Positions 7,919-16,224 of a DNA stretch of 64,000 nucleotides are shown here, piece after piece (the stretch's first letter is position 1; the number at the start of each line of letters is the position of its first letter). A program made the position numbers and the translations under genes. The notes beneath the pieces are model-generated. The model saw only the letters and a list, made by a program, of their open reading frames with translations. It was not told the DNA's origin and ran no database searches. The stretch is from Bacillus sp. 7884-1 (lineage in GTDB: Bacteria; Bacillota; Bacilli; Bacillales; Cytobacillaceae), in contig NZ_NPDD01000085.1 of NCBI RefSeq assembly GCF_002272245.1, positions 24,133 to 88,132 of the forward strand, given 5' to 3'.

Positions 7919-9685
7919 ATGCATCCCCCCATAGGCGATCGTCAATTATTAAAGGGTATGCTGACGTTTGCGAAGCCATATAGGAAACACATTTTATATG
8001 CGCTTCTGCTGACATTCTTTATTGTCATAGCAAGCTTAGCTCAGCCATTTATTATTAAGGTGGCCATTGACTCTTACATCAAGATGAACGATTACCAAGG
8101 GCTGATGTATTTAGGTATTATCTATTTCATATTGATTATGGTTTCTTCTATTTGTACGTATTTTCAAAATAATATTCTTCAATTTACAGGGCAGTATGTA
8201 ATATTTGATTTTCGGCAGGCAATTTTTAAGCATTTTTCCCTGATGCAAATGAGTTTCTTTAGAAAAAATCCCATTGGGAGGTTAGTAACAAGGATTACCC
8301 ATGATGTGGAAGCCCTAAATCAGCTTTACTCACAAGTAATTGTGAACTTAGTAAAAGAAGTACTGATTCTCATTGGAATCATTATCCTAATGTTATATAT
8401 GAGTGTAAAACTTACCCTGATCTGCTTCTTAGTCATACCAGTTATTGCAATCGTTACTTTTTATTTTAAAACGGTATTGCGCAAAACACAGAGAAATCTT
8501 CGGACGATTCTTTCGAAGCTTCTTTCCTACCTAACTGAGAATCTTTCAGGTATGAGTGTCATTCAACTATTTGCCCGCGAAGGGAAACAGTTGGATCGGT
8601 TTAATGAATTAAATGAGGAGCATTATCGGGCCGGCATGCATCAAACCGTAGTTAATTCTATCTTTAACCCTTCAATCGGTCTTTTCGGAAACATTTCGCT
8701 CGCGCTTTTAGTTTGGTATGGAGGGAGAAGTGTATTAGATAGTAGTATTACCTTTGGTACGGTGTATGCCTTTACACATTATGTCAGACAGTTTTTTGAA
8801 CCGCTCAGAGGATTAGCAGACAGATTCAACCAAATACAAGCTGCACTTGCATCAGCAGAACGAATATTTGAAACCTTAGAAACGAAACCAACTATATTAA
8901 ATCCTGATCATCCTATGAAACTTCCAGAAAAAGTTCAGGGCAACATCGTTTTTCAAAATGTTTGGTTTGCTTATCAGCATGAAGAGTGGGTATTAAAGGA
9001 TGTCCATTTTAGAATCAATCAAGGAGAAACAGTAGGTGTTGTCGGTGCGACAGGTGCCGGCAAAAGTTCGATTATTCAACTCATCAACCGGTTTTATGAT
9101 AATCAAAAGGGGACGATCAGTCTTGATGGAATAAATATTAAAGAGGTTCATTTAAACGACCTCAGGAAGCACATTGGAATTATTCAACAAGATGCCTTTG
9201 TCTTTTCGGGGACTGTCTTTGACAATATTCGCTTGAATCATAAACATGTAAGTGATGAAGAAATCATAAAAGCGGCGAAGGCTGTAAATGTCGATTCTTT
9301 TTTTAGAATGCTGCCTCAAGGATATGAAACCATGCTGGGAGAGGAAGGAACCGTGTTGTCGGCGGGACAAAAGCAGCTGCTCTCCTTTTTAAGAGCCATG
9401 ATTGCGGACAATGATGTACTTATCCTTGATGAAGCGACCGCCAATATTGATACAGAAACAGAACAAGCGGTTCAAGATACCTTAAAAGAGATGTCAAAGA
9501 ACCGAACAACCATTATCATCGCACATCGTCTTTCAACCATCCAGTTTGCAGATAAAATCATTGTTTTAGATAAAGGGAGAATTGTAGAAATAGGGAATCA
9601 CCTACAGCTATTAAGAAACCAATCCATGTACTATCAATTATGCATGAATCAGACCAAAGGCAAGCAGGTAAAGGTTAAAGTATAA
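7919..9685 (+). CDS. ABC exporter subunit with catalytic ATPase site (partner of the 6096 gene)
   Basis: A 588-residue half-transporter with six N-terminal helices and an ATPase domain: Walker A GATGAGKSS (about 380), Walker B LILDEATANID with the catalytic Glu at 505, but a non-canonical signature LSAGQKQ. This complements the first subunit, so together they form one consensus and one degenerate site, as in BmrCD-type heterodimers. It lacks the long N-terminal extension of BmrD. The ATG at 7919 has GAGGG only one base away, which is poor spacing. An ATT at 7898 in the same frame has a perfect AGGAGG 8 bases upstream, inside the end of the first gene, and may be the real start. Confidence 0.88.
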   Translation: MHPPIGDRQLLKGMLTFAKPYRKHILYALLLTFFIVIASLAQPFIIKVAIDSYIKMNDYQGLMYLGIIYFILIMVSSICTYFQNNILQFTGQYVIFDFRQAIFKHFSLMQMSFFRKNPIGRLVTRITHDVEALNQLYSQVIVNLVKEVLILIGIIILMLYMSVKLTLICFLVIPVIAIVTFYFKTVLRKTQRNLRTILSKLLSYLTENLSGMSVIQLFAREGKQLDRFNELNEEHYRAGMHQTVVNSIFNPSIGLFGNISLALLVWYGGRSVLDSSITFGTVYAFTHYVRQFFEPLRGLADRFNQIQAALASAERIFETLETKPTILNPDHPMKLPEKVQGNIVFQNVWFAYQHEEWVLKDVHFRINQGETVGVVGATGAGKSSIIQLINRFYDNQKGTISLDGINIKEVHLNDLRKHIGIIQQDAFVFSGTVFDNIRLNHKHVSDEEIIKAAKAVNVDSFFRMLPQGYETMLGEEGTVLSAGQKQLLSFLRAMIADNDVLILDEATANIDTETEQAVQDTLKEMSKNRTTIIIAHRLSTIQFADKIIVLDKGRIVEIGNHLQLLRNQSMYYQLCMNQTKGKQVKVKV

Positions 9686-9703
9686 AATAGCTAAAATATA
9701 TAA

Positions 9704-9738
9704 AAAGGATGGTTAATCTTGAGATTAAACCATCCTTT
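9704..9738. terminator. Bidirectional terminator between the exporter operon and the AraC gene
   Basis: The stem GGATGGTTAATC / GATTAAACCATCC is flanked by an A-run on the left and TTT on the right. It serves the exporter operon (plus) and the convergent AraC gene (minus). Confidence 0.8.
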
Positions 9739-9739
9739 G

Positions 9740-10588
9740 TTATTGTCCTGCCAATTTTTGTTCATCACTGAACTGAGTTGGGGAGACTCCGACTATTTTT
9801 TTGAAAATCCGACTAAAATACAGTTCATCCTCATACCCAACATTTTGACTCACTTCTTTGATTCTTATTTCAGAATGGGCAAGCAGTTCCTTTGCTCGAT
9901 CAATCCTTAGATGGGTTAAATATTCAATCGGACTGTATCCAGTGAATTTTTTAAAAAGTCTAGAGTAATGACTTTTACTTAAGCCTGCCATTTTTGATAA
10001 ATCTGATAAGTTTATTACCTGATGATAATGATGACCTATGTAATCAATCGTTTCCTCAATCACTTGTCTTGTATCCTTAGAGATCGTTTGAACATGAAAG
10101 TCCTGTATTAAGGTTAGTAATAGTTCTTGGAATAATATTTTTTGTTTAAATGCTATCGTTGCACCTCTTCGTTTAGATAAAGAGTTGATTTCATCTAATA
10201 GGAGGATAACTCCTGAGCTGTTTTTAATTGTATATACTCCATGTAATGGAAAAGATATTTCCTGTGGAAGTTTGAAATGCCATTGCTCTTTTTTCTCAAA
10301 TGCCGCTGCATGAGTAAATCGTATAAAATAAAACTCAAGAGGATTAGAAGGGCAAGTTTTTTTGTCGCAGATCATTCCAGGCGTAAAAACTATCAGTTTT
10401 CCTGGCGAAAGGTCACTTTTTTTCCCATTGATCATGACTTCTCCAGTTCCTTTTGTAATAAACCAAAGAGAATGATTGAGGGTTCTTTTTCCCTTTTTAC
10501 TCCAATTTGGAGGACAGGCTTTATAACCTGCTAATAATAAGGAAAATGTTAACTCATTTAGTTTAGATGTTAGACTACCAAGATCCAT
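9740..10588 (-). CDS. AraC-family transcription regulator
   Basis: A 282-residue regulator with an N-terminal cupin-like sensor domain (about 20-150; GTGEVMINGKKSDLSPGKLIVFTPG is the barrel segment) and a C-terminal pair of helix-turn-helix motifs (about 175-275) ending in the AraC signature VSQNVGYEDELYFSRIFKKIVGVSP. The ATG at 10588 is preferred to the TTG at 10594, given the GATGAGG site 10 bases away. The sensed ligand is unknown; such regulators usually control sugar or stress genes. It converges with the ABC exporter, and an otherwise gene-free stretch lies upstream, so no target is obvious. Confidence 0.88.
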   Translation of the reverse strand: MDLGSLTSKLNELTFSLLLAGYKACPPNWSKKGKRTLNHSLWFITKGTGEVMINGKKSDLSPGKLIVFTPGMICDKKTCPSNPLEFYFIRFTHAAAFEKKEQWHFKLPQEISFPLHGVYTIKNSSGVILLLDEINSLSKRRGATIAFKQKILFQELLLTLIQDFHVQTISKDTRQVIEETIDYIGHHYHQVINLSDLSKMAGLSKSHYSRLFKKFTGYSPIEYLTHLRIDRAKELLAHSEIRIKEVSQNVGYEDELYFSRIFKKIVGVSPTQFSDEQKLAGQ

Positions 10589-10693
10589 ACACAAAGAACC
10601 TCATCCTTTACTGATAGATAGCTATTTTAAATTATTTATACGCAATAACTACAAGAATAATGATAAAGGAACCTTGAAATAATAGATTTTGAG

Positions 10694-10740
10694 CCTACTT
10701 TCTTTTTTGGGAATATCAAAAAAGGAAAGTAGGTTTTTTT
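10694..10740 (+). terminator. Terminator whose T-tract was duplicated by an insertion
   Basis: CCTACTTTCTTTTTT pairs with AAAAAAGGAAAGTAGG, followed by TTTTTTT ending at 10740. The last ten bases, AGGTTTTTTT, recur at 11460-11469 on the far side of the element 10741-11459, so the original terminator appears to have been split by an insertion. Confidence 0.75.
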
Positions 10741-10765
10741 AACGGGTTCCGTTAACTATCGCAAA
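10741..10765 (+). repeat. Left terminal inverted repeat
   Basis: 25 bases matching the reverse complement of 11435-11459 at 23 positions. AACGG/CCGTT within the repeat is itself a small palindrome. Confidence 0.8.
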
Positions 10766-10787
10766 CATTAAAAATGTAATACAAAAT

Positions 10788-10826
10788 GACCTTCAAATTG
10801 TATGGTAATTTGAAGGTCTATTTTTG
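10788..10826 (+). terminator. Terminator-like hairpin inside the element
   Basis: A perfect 12-bp stem GACCTTCAAATT / AATTTGAAGGTC with a 7-base loop is followed by TATTTTTGTT. No upstream gene in the element explains it. Confidence 0.65.
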
Positions 10827-11434
10827 TTGATATTAAGGGATTTCGATAATTATTTTGGGAGAATTTGTGGTGCAATTTGTATATTAAAATGTGGGGGTAC
10901 AATAGCCAGTGTACCGCAGCAATATACTCTTCATTTTTACTTTCAAATTGATATACAGAAGGTGTTTTTTTATTTAGGGTTAGACTCTGTTATAACTGAA
11001 TGTTGATTTCACTGTATATGAAAAATAAACGGAAAAATTCCGGCTAAATTGGGAAATACCCATATTTCCTTTAAAATAAGGGAAGTTTTTCCGGTTATAG
11101 TATCCAAATCTTTGGATTTTGTCTTATATAGAGCAGTTAATCGGAATATCTCCGCTTATATTTGCTTCTTAAGCTTCCTATATATACATTAGCAGGAAAT
11201 TCTCCGCCTAATAATACTCATACCTTCACGAAATCGGCACGGAGAAGGCGGAAATGGTTTACAAACTTTGTAATTCGTAATCCGAAGAATTAGGAATTAC
11301 AACAGAAGTAGCAAGGGGATAAACCCTTGCTATTTCTAATATTTTCTAATCTCTTTAGCCTTACAAATTGCCCTACATTTTAAAGTGCAAAAAGAATTAC
11401 ATTTTGGTTTGCATTTTCCTGTGCAAATTGACGT

Positions 11435-11459
11435 TTTGCGATAGGAAACGGAACCCGTT
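11435..11459 (-). repeat. Right terminal inverted repeat
   Basis: Inverted partner of 10741-10765. It is followed immediately by the second copy of the 10-bp direct repeat AGGTTTTTTT (11460-11469). Confidence 0.8.
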
Positions 11460-11509
11460 AGGTTTTTTTATAGTTATTAATTAATCATTATAGTGTTTTA
11501 TACTTTATA

Positions 11510-12301
11510 TCATTTTTCAACCATTTGAACTTTAGAAAGCAGAGGCCTGCTGTTTTTCCAAATCACGCTAACTGGAAGCTCGAAAAATTGGGAAAGCCGT
11601 TCACTCGTGATTAACTCATTTGTGTCTCCAGAGGCAAAAACTTGTCCCTCTTTCAGTAGGAATGTTTTATTGAAGACTGGCAAGATTTCTTCCACATGAT
11701 GGGTGACATAAATCATGGTGGGTGAATTGGGACTTTTCGCAATTTCTTCAATAGATTCTAACAATTTTTCCCGTGCAATAAAATCTAATCCATATGTAGG
11801 CTCGTCGAGAATTAGTAATGGAGGATCTGCCATTAGTGCACGAGCAATGAGCACTCGTTGTTTCTCCCCTTGGGAGAGAGTTTCGTAATTTCTATTTGCA
11901 TAATCGATGCATCCAAGGTTTTTGAGTAATGTAATTGCCTTGTTTCTTATCTCATCTGTAGGTGTTTCGTAAAGACCTATGGAAGCAAATGCACCGCTTA
12001 AAACAACTTCAAATGCATTATCATCCTGGTAGAATTTTTGTTGAAGGGATGAGGAAACAAATCCAATTTGTTTCCGAAGTCGTTCCGCAAGATAGGTCTT
12101 CCCAAATTCCATACCCAAAACACTAATTTTCCCCTTTGTCGGGAAGGTGTATGCATTCAGTAAATTTAAAATAGATGTTTTCCCAGCTCCGTTTAGACCG
12201 AATAATATCCAGTTTTGTCCATTTTCAATCTGCCAATTAACATCCTGTAAAATCCATTTTTCTCCCCGTCTCAAAAAGAGATTTTCTATTTGAAGAACCA
12301 A
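11510..12301 (-). CDS. Stand-alone ABC transporter ATP-binding protein (YlmA-like)
   Basis: A 263-residue ATPase: Walker A GLNGAGKTS (about 34-42), signature LSQGEKQRVLIARAL, Walker B LLILDEPTYGLDF and switch histidine YVTHHVEE. The length and the LSQGEKQR motif match the YlmA/ModF-like group. Start TTG 12301 has GGGGGG 8 bases upstream. No membrane or binding-protein partner is adjacent, so it may serve a distant transporter or act in translation or ion handling; its role is not known. Confidence 0.8.
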   Translation of the reverse strand: MVLQIENLFLRRGEKWILQDVNWQIENGQNWILFGLNGAGKTSILNLLNAYTFPTKGKISVLGMEFGKTYLAERLRKQIGFVSSSLQQKFYQDDNAFEVVLSGAFASIGLYETPTDEIRNKAITLLKNLGCIDYANRNYETLSQGEKQRVLIARALMADPPLLILDEPTYGLDFIAREKLLESIEEIAKSPNSPTMIYVTHHVEEILPVFNKTFLLKEGQVFASGDTNELITSERLSQFFELPVSVIWKNSRPLLSKVQMVEK

Positions 12302-12480
12302 ATTCTATTCCCCCCTATAAATTTCTTTACCAGATTTCCCTTATAATCAAGTTGTGGTAGTTAGTTTTCTTAATAATAACATAATTCACCAATTCGCTTG
12401 TTAGTTAGACTCCCTGGCATAATAGAAGTGGTATATTCTATGTTTTTGATAATCGATTAATCCCTAGTTTCAAAAACAGA

Positions 12481-12505
12481 ATGAGACCTGGATTTCAGGT
12501 CTCAT
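12481..12505. terminator. Terminator overlapping the end of the cysteine dioxygenase gene
   Basis: The stem ATGAGACCTG / CAGGTCTCAT with a 5-base loop, followed on the minus strand by CTGTTTTTG, contains the TGA stop codon of the cysteine dioxygenase gene in its arm. Confidence 0.7.
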
Positions 12506-13068
12506 TTGTTTAACTTCATATTTAGTTTTATCTCTTTTACCTTCTGATATTGTTCATCAGGCCACCAAGCGCCGCAATCGTCTGTTACAATACATGCCGC
12601 ACATTTTTGTAAGTCGTAGACAATCATTCCAGTAATGGGAGGGGAATAGAGATGGAGAGTCACCATATCTGTATGGTTAGAGGCTTTCATTTTATGGACA
12701 GCCTTTTTGGGTGTATAAAAATATTGACCTTTATGATGGTACTGATAGAACAATTCTTTAGGTAAGCTATTTCCTTTAACTTCATAAACAGAATTAAGGG
12801 AAGTGCCGGAAATCACTTGTATCCAGCCGTGGGAATTACCATGATCATGAGGGGCACACTCCAACTGAGACCAATTCATGACAAGCAGTTCGACTTCATC
12901 GTTTTTATATAGAAGCTTTCGATTGTAAGGCTTTCCTTCAGAGGGTTCTGGCAATTGTGTAAGATCATCAAGTTTCATATCAATTTGTAACAATGCATCC
13001 TTTAGATCGGCTTTAGATGGACTTTTTAAGGAATCTAAAACATTCTTAATCTTAGCTGTTAAAGTCAT
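12502..13068 (-). CDS. Cysteine dioxygenase, type I (cupin)
   Basis: A 188-residue cupin enzyme. It should oxidise L-cysteine to cysteine sulfinate with O2 at a mononuclear iron held by three histidines. His74 and His76 are visible in APHDHGNSHGW, the third His is in TLHLYSPP (about 135), and Cys71 lies just before the motif, as in bacterial CDOs. The length is close to B. subtilis YubC plus a C-terminal tail that contains three Cys (CAACIVTDDCGAWW). GGAGGAG sits just before the ATG. It is 22 bases downstream of an EamA permease on the same strand and is probably co-transcribed, so the permease might move sulfur amino acids or their products (inference). Confidence 0.88.
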   Translation of the reverse strand: MTLTAKIKNVLDSLKSPSKADLKDALLQIDMKLDDLTQLPEPSEGKPYNRKLLYKNDEVELLVMNWSQLECAPHDHGNSHGWIQVISGTSLNSVYEVKGNSLPKELFYQYHHKGQYFYTPKKAVHKMKASNHTDMVTLHLYSPPITGMIVYDLQKCAACIVTDDCGAWWPDEQYQKVKEIKLNMKLNK

Positions 13069-13090
13069 AAAGCTTCTCCTCCTATATCCG

Positions 13091-14008
13091 TCATTTCTTT
13101 AAGAAGCGCAACAATATAGGTACAAGCTGATCATTAACGATAACCACTCCTATTATAATTATGATTCCGCCTATCACACTTATGAGTAAAACCTTTTCCT
13201 GTAAGAGTAAAACAGCAGCAACTAAAGTCGCGATAGGCTCCAAATATAAAAACATCGAAACTTTTGAAGCCTCTAAAACTTCAAGTGCTTTTCCCCAATA
13301 CCAATAAGCAATTCCTGATACAAAGACACCAAGAAACAACAAATGGGCCCACTCCGAATGGTCCAGCAAGGTTAGGTTTTCCCATCCTCTGTTTCGTATA
13401 ATAAAAGGTGTAGTTAAAATCAAACCTAATAAACACATATAAAACGTTACAACAAGAGGAGGATAAGGAATTTTCAAACTTTTTAGGAGTACTGAATAAA
13501 CTGCCCAATTCAACGTGCTGAGAATCATCAGCAGGAAGCCGATATTCATGGCGAATTGAATGGATTGTCCACTTCGTGTCGAGGTAACAATAAGGACTCC
13601 AGTTACCGCAAGCACCATTCCAACAGCCTTTGTGATGTTCATCTTTTCATGCAAAAACAGGAGCGAAAGAATAACTGTAAAGATGGGGGAGAACGAAATG
13701 AGCCAACCTGCAGCAGAAGCGTTGATCGTTAACAATGCTGTTGCCTGGAGGACCTGATGAACAAATACTCCAAGAATCCCTAAAACCATTAAATGAGGAA
13801 CATATTTAATGGAGATATATAGCCGATGACGCTGCAATAATAAAAGCAACAAAAGAAATAATGCTCCTATTCCAAAGCGTATAACGAGTAACGAAAAGGG
13901 GTCTAGCTTTTCTAGCACAGCCTTGGTCGATACAAATGAAACTCCCCAAACACTAATCGACATTAACGCATACAGCGAAGCGGTTAACCTCGGTCTATTA
14001 AAAGTCAT
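13091..14008 (-). CDS. EamA/DMT-family permease
   Basis: A 305-residue protein with ten hydrophobic helices in two EamA repeats; SISVWGVSFVSTKAVLEKLDPFSL and later LFLHEKMNITKAVGMVL are typical family segments. It is the first gene of a two-gene unit with cysteine dioxygenase. The substrate is unknown; DMT exporters of Bacilli often export amino acids or metabolites. The two EamA proteins in this window are not close copies of each other. Confidence 0.87.
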   Translation of the reverse strand: MTFNRPRLTASLYALMSISVWGVSFVSTKAVLEKLDPFSLLVIRFGIGALFLLLLLLLQRHRLYISIKYVPHLMVLGILGVFVHQVLQATALLTINASAAGWLISFSPIFTVILSLLFLHEKMNITKAVGMVLAVTGVLIVTSTRSGQSIQFAMNIGFLLMILSTLNWAVYSVLLKSLKIPYPPLVVTFYMCLLGLILTTPFIIRNRGWENLTLLDHSEWAHLLFLGVFVSGIAYWYWGKALEVLEASKVSMFLYLEPIATLVAAVLLLQEKVLLISVIGGIIIIIGVVIVNDQLVPILLRFLKK

Positions 14009-14222
14009 GACTGAGCAATCCCTTTCGGTTAAAAGATAGTTATTTCATTTTATGCTTGTCCTAGGCCAACAATCAAAGTTATTTTTATTTAATTTGAATA
14101 AAAAGCTTTTGAGCATATGATATTTTTCTTTTTAGGGAAAAACTAACGGTAAGAGATGTAATAATTTTATCCGAATCGGGAGATTGTATTATACAAAAGT
14201 GGAATAATCAGGAGGATAACGT

Positions 14223-14909
14223 ATGAGAAGAATTAATCCTGGCTCCGTCAATTCTTACATTAGATATGGGAATGTGAAAATACCAAAGAGCATTCAAAGT
14301 GAGTGCCCAGAGTGCCGAAATACTACTGAGTTTGTGATTAATGCTAACTTCCAAAGCAGTAAGAATGGATTGTTAACGGAGTCTAGTTGTCCTACATGTA
14401 AAAAATCTACCGTTTTTATTATTATGACGAAGGATGGTCACGATGAAGGAGAAAACGCAGATACCTATATCTATGATGTCCAAGCGTCAAAACATCTCAT
14501 TAATCATATCGAAAGTCTGCCTAATATACCTAAAGACCTTATCAGGGCTTATCGCTCAGCGATTAATGTCCATCAAACACGAGAAAATTCAGCAACTGCC
14601 GTAATGTCCAAACGTGTAATTGAAAGTATCCTGAAACATTTTCTTAAAGAAAAAAGTAAAGGTCAACCTTTATCACAACAACTAGAAATCCTCCCAAATC
14701 ATGTGGACTTAGCAAAGCCGATTCAATCGCTGAGCCAGTTGCTTGCCACAGAGGGACCCTTAAATAAAATGCTTGAATTAGAAACTGAAATGGATTATGA
14801 GACAACCTCATTATTAGTTGATCTACTAGAAAATATAATTGAGTATCTTTTTGTTTTACCAGGTAAAATTGAAGTTACCCATTCCAAAATAGCAAAGAAA
14901 TTTAATTAA
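14223..14909 (+). CDS. DUF4145-like protein with N-terminal zinc ribbon
   Basis: A 228-residue soluble protein. Two CxxC pairs (CPEC at about 29-32 and CPTC at about 58-61) form a zinc ribbon. The C-terminal half is helical and contains the DUF4145-like segment ENSATAVMSKRVIESILKHF. GGAGG sits 8 bases before the ATG. The family is found near defence and mobile genes in many bacteria, but nothing of that kind is adjacent here. An ACCCCTTA/TAAGGGGT stem follows without a good T-tract. The role is unknown. Confidence 0.7.
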   Translation: MRRINPGSVNSYIRYGNVKIPKSIQSECPECRNTTEFVINANFQSSKNGLLTESSCPTCKKSTVFIIMTKDGHDEGENADTYIYDVQASKHLINHIESLPNIPKDLIRAYRSAINVHQTRENSATAVMSKRVIESILKHFLKEKSKGQPLSQQLEILPNHVDLAKPIQSLSQLLATEGPLNKMLELETEMDYETTSLLVDLLENIIEYLFVLPGKIEVTHSKIAKKFN

Positions 14910-15040
14910 TCAATAAACCCCTTAGTATTAAGGGGTACTTCAGTGTGGAAAACAATTATTGGAATATGGGTGGCATCATTTCTTCCGTATACATACAATC
15001 TTCATAGAGATATGTTAAGGAAAACGGAGGAGATGGAAAA

Positions 15041-15391
15041 ATGGAATTCGAAATGCAAAAAGCGATTATCTTAGCGGAAAATATTAAAAGTTTTATTAAA
15101 TTTGTTCAAAGTCAAAAAAGTAAAAACAATTTTAGAATAGATACAAATAAACTGTATCAAATAAAACTTCTTATTGAAGAATATAAATTTCAAATAGTTG
15201 CAGAGGAACTTATAAGAATAAACCAGTTTGATTGGGATGAAAAGTACACGCATTATTTAGTGGACCAATTTCATAGAGGAATAAACATCATTGAAGAATA
15301 CGTGAAAAATAACTACAGTGAATTATTTATCTTAACCGCAAGATTATATACATTAAAAAACCTTAGCACAACATTTTCTAAAATGGTATAA
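15041..15391 (+). CDS. Unknown helical protein (116 aa)
   Basis: A 116-residue, Lys- and Ile-rich, predicted all-helical cytosolic protein, with GGAGG just upstream of ATG 15041. No family is recognised and no signal peptide or membrane segment is seen. It is more AT-rich than its neighbours, which may mean it was acquired or is under weak constraint. The 184 bases that follow hold no gene. Confidence 0.55.
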   Translation: MEFEMQKAIILAENIKSFIKFVQSQKSKNNFRIDTNKLYQIKLLIEEYKFQIVAEELIRINQFDWDEKYTHYLVDQFHRGINIIEEYVKNNYSELFILTARLYTLKNLSTTFSKMV

Positions 15392-15575
15392 GAAAATCTT
15401 TACCAAATTGGCGCAGATTCGTGAGTCTTTTCTATTTTATAAATATAAAGTACCGAGCGTATATTTTGATAAATTAATGTGATTAGGAGAAAATAATAAT
15501 CGGAGAAAAAATGATTTGAGAATAGTTTTTATGTCTTGAAGCTATTCATTCAAGTTAAAAAAGGCGGTTTTATAT

Positions 15576-16043
15576 ATGTTTAAAAACTTATTTAAAAACA
15601 AAAAGATTGAAAGTGAAACCACGATTTTGCAGCCATTAGAAGGGGGAATTGTTCCTTTAGATGTTGTTCCAGATCCAGTGTTTTCTCAAAAAATGATTGG
15701 TGATGGTTTTGCAATAAATCCAACAAACGGGAGTGTTGTTTCTCCTGTTGATGGAGAAGTAATCAGTGTATTTCCAACAAAACATGCGGTCAGCATAAAG
15801 TCTAATGGTGGCAGGGAAATCTTAATTCATGTGGGTCTTGAAACAGTCGGCCTAAATGGTGAAGGTTTTACAGCGTTTGTAAGTGATGGTCAAAGTGTCC
15901 AAAAGGGTCAAAAGCTGCTTGAAGCTGACTTCCAAGCCATAAAAGAAAAAGTACCTTCGATTATTACACCAGTGATATTCACCAACTTGGCTGAAAACGA
16001 AAGAGTCGTCATTGCAGAACAAGGAGTAAGAATTACGAAGTAA
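15576..16043 (+). CDS. PTS glucose-type EIIA component (EIIA-Glc/Crr-like)
   Basis: A 155-residue single-domain EIIA. ILIHVGLETVGLNGEGF carries the phosphorylated His85 and TKHAVS the partner His70; the usual 150-170-residue length is met. It takes phosphate from HPr and passes it to a glucose-family EIIB in the membrane transporter, so it acts in the cytosol. AAGGCGG precedes the ATG. It stands alone with its own terminator (16049-16085), so it probably complements EIICB proteins that lack a fused EIIA. Confidence 0.9.
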   Translation: MFKNLFKNKKIESETTILQPLEGGIVPLDVVPDPVFSQKMIGDGFAINPTNGSVVSPVDGEVISVFPTKHAVSIKSNGGREILIHVGLETVGLNGEGFTAFVSDGQSVQKGQKLLEADFQAIKEKVPSIITPVIFTNLAENERVVIAEQGVRITK

Positions 16044-16048
16044 TCAAA

Positions 16049-16085
16049 AGGGTGTGGTTCCTCATATGGAATCACACCCCTTTTT
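16049..16085 (+). terminator. Terminator after EIIA
   Basis: GGGTGTGGTTCC pairs with GGAATCACACCC around a short loop, followed by CTTTTTG. Confidence 0.85.
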
Positions 16086-16131
16086 GTGGCCAATCGTCAC
16101 TTAATCAAAAATAATCAAATCGAAAACAAAT

Positions 16132-16183
16132 ATAAACAAATATTAATTTATGTATTCAAAAATAAACAAAAGTGTATTATAAT
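16132..16183 (+). promoter_or_regulatory. rhaEW promoter with two ATAAACAAA operator motifs
   Basis: ATAAACAAA occurs at 16132-16140 and 16162-16170, exactly 30 bp (about three helical turns) apart. The second copy lies between a weak -35 (TTCAAA, 16155-16160) and TATAAT (16178-16183, 17-base spacer). The same 9-mer is found at the rhaR and rhaD promoters, so it is a candidate binding site for the DeoR-family regulator at 27559. Confidence 0.65.
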
Positions 16184-16224
16184 AAGTTACAGAAGTTAAC
16201 AAACATATAAACGGGGGATTTCGG

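Larger units (their letters stand above)
10741..11459. mobile_element. 719-bp non-coding element with 25-bp terminal inverted repeats and a 10-bp target duplication (MITE-like)
   Basis: The ends are inverted copies of AACGGGTTCCGTT, two variable bases, then CTATCGCAAA (23 of 25 identical). The element is bounded on both sides by the direct repeat AGGTTTTTTT. No frame longer than about 60 codons is credible inside. It does hold hairpins: a terminator-like stem at 10788-10826, a GTAATTC/GAATTAC structure near 11270-11300 and AGCAAGGG/CCCTTGCT at 11310-11331, plus several CGGAAA/TTCCGG motifs. This looks like a non-autonomous transposon moved by a transposase elsewhere. It also accounts for most of the gene-free stretch 10589-11509. 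Confidence 0.72.

Noticed and set aside
10824..11006. A 60-codon frame inside the 719-bp element
   Set aside because: No ribosome binding site, no recognisable protein, and it lies within a non-coding transposon-like element.
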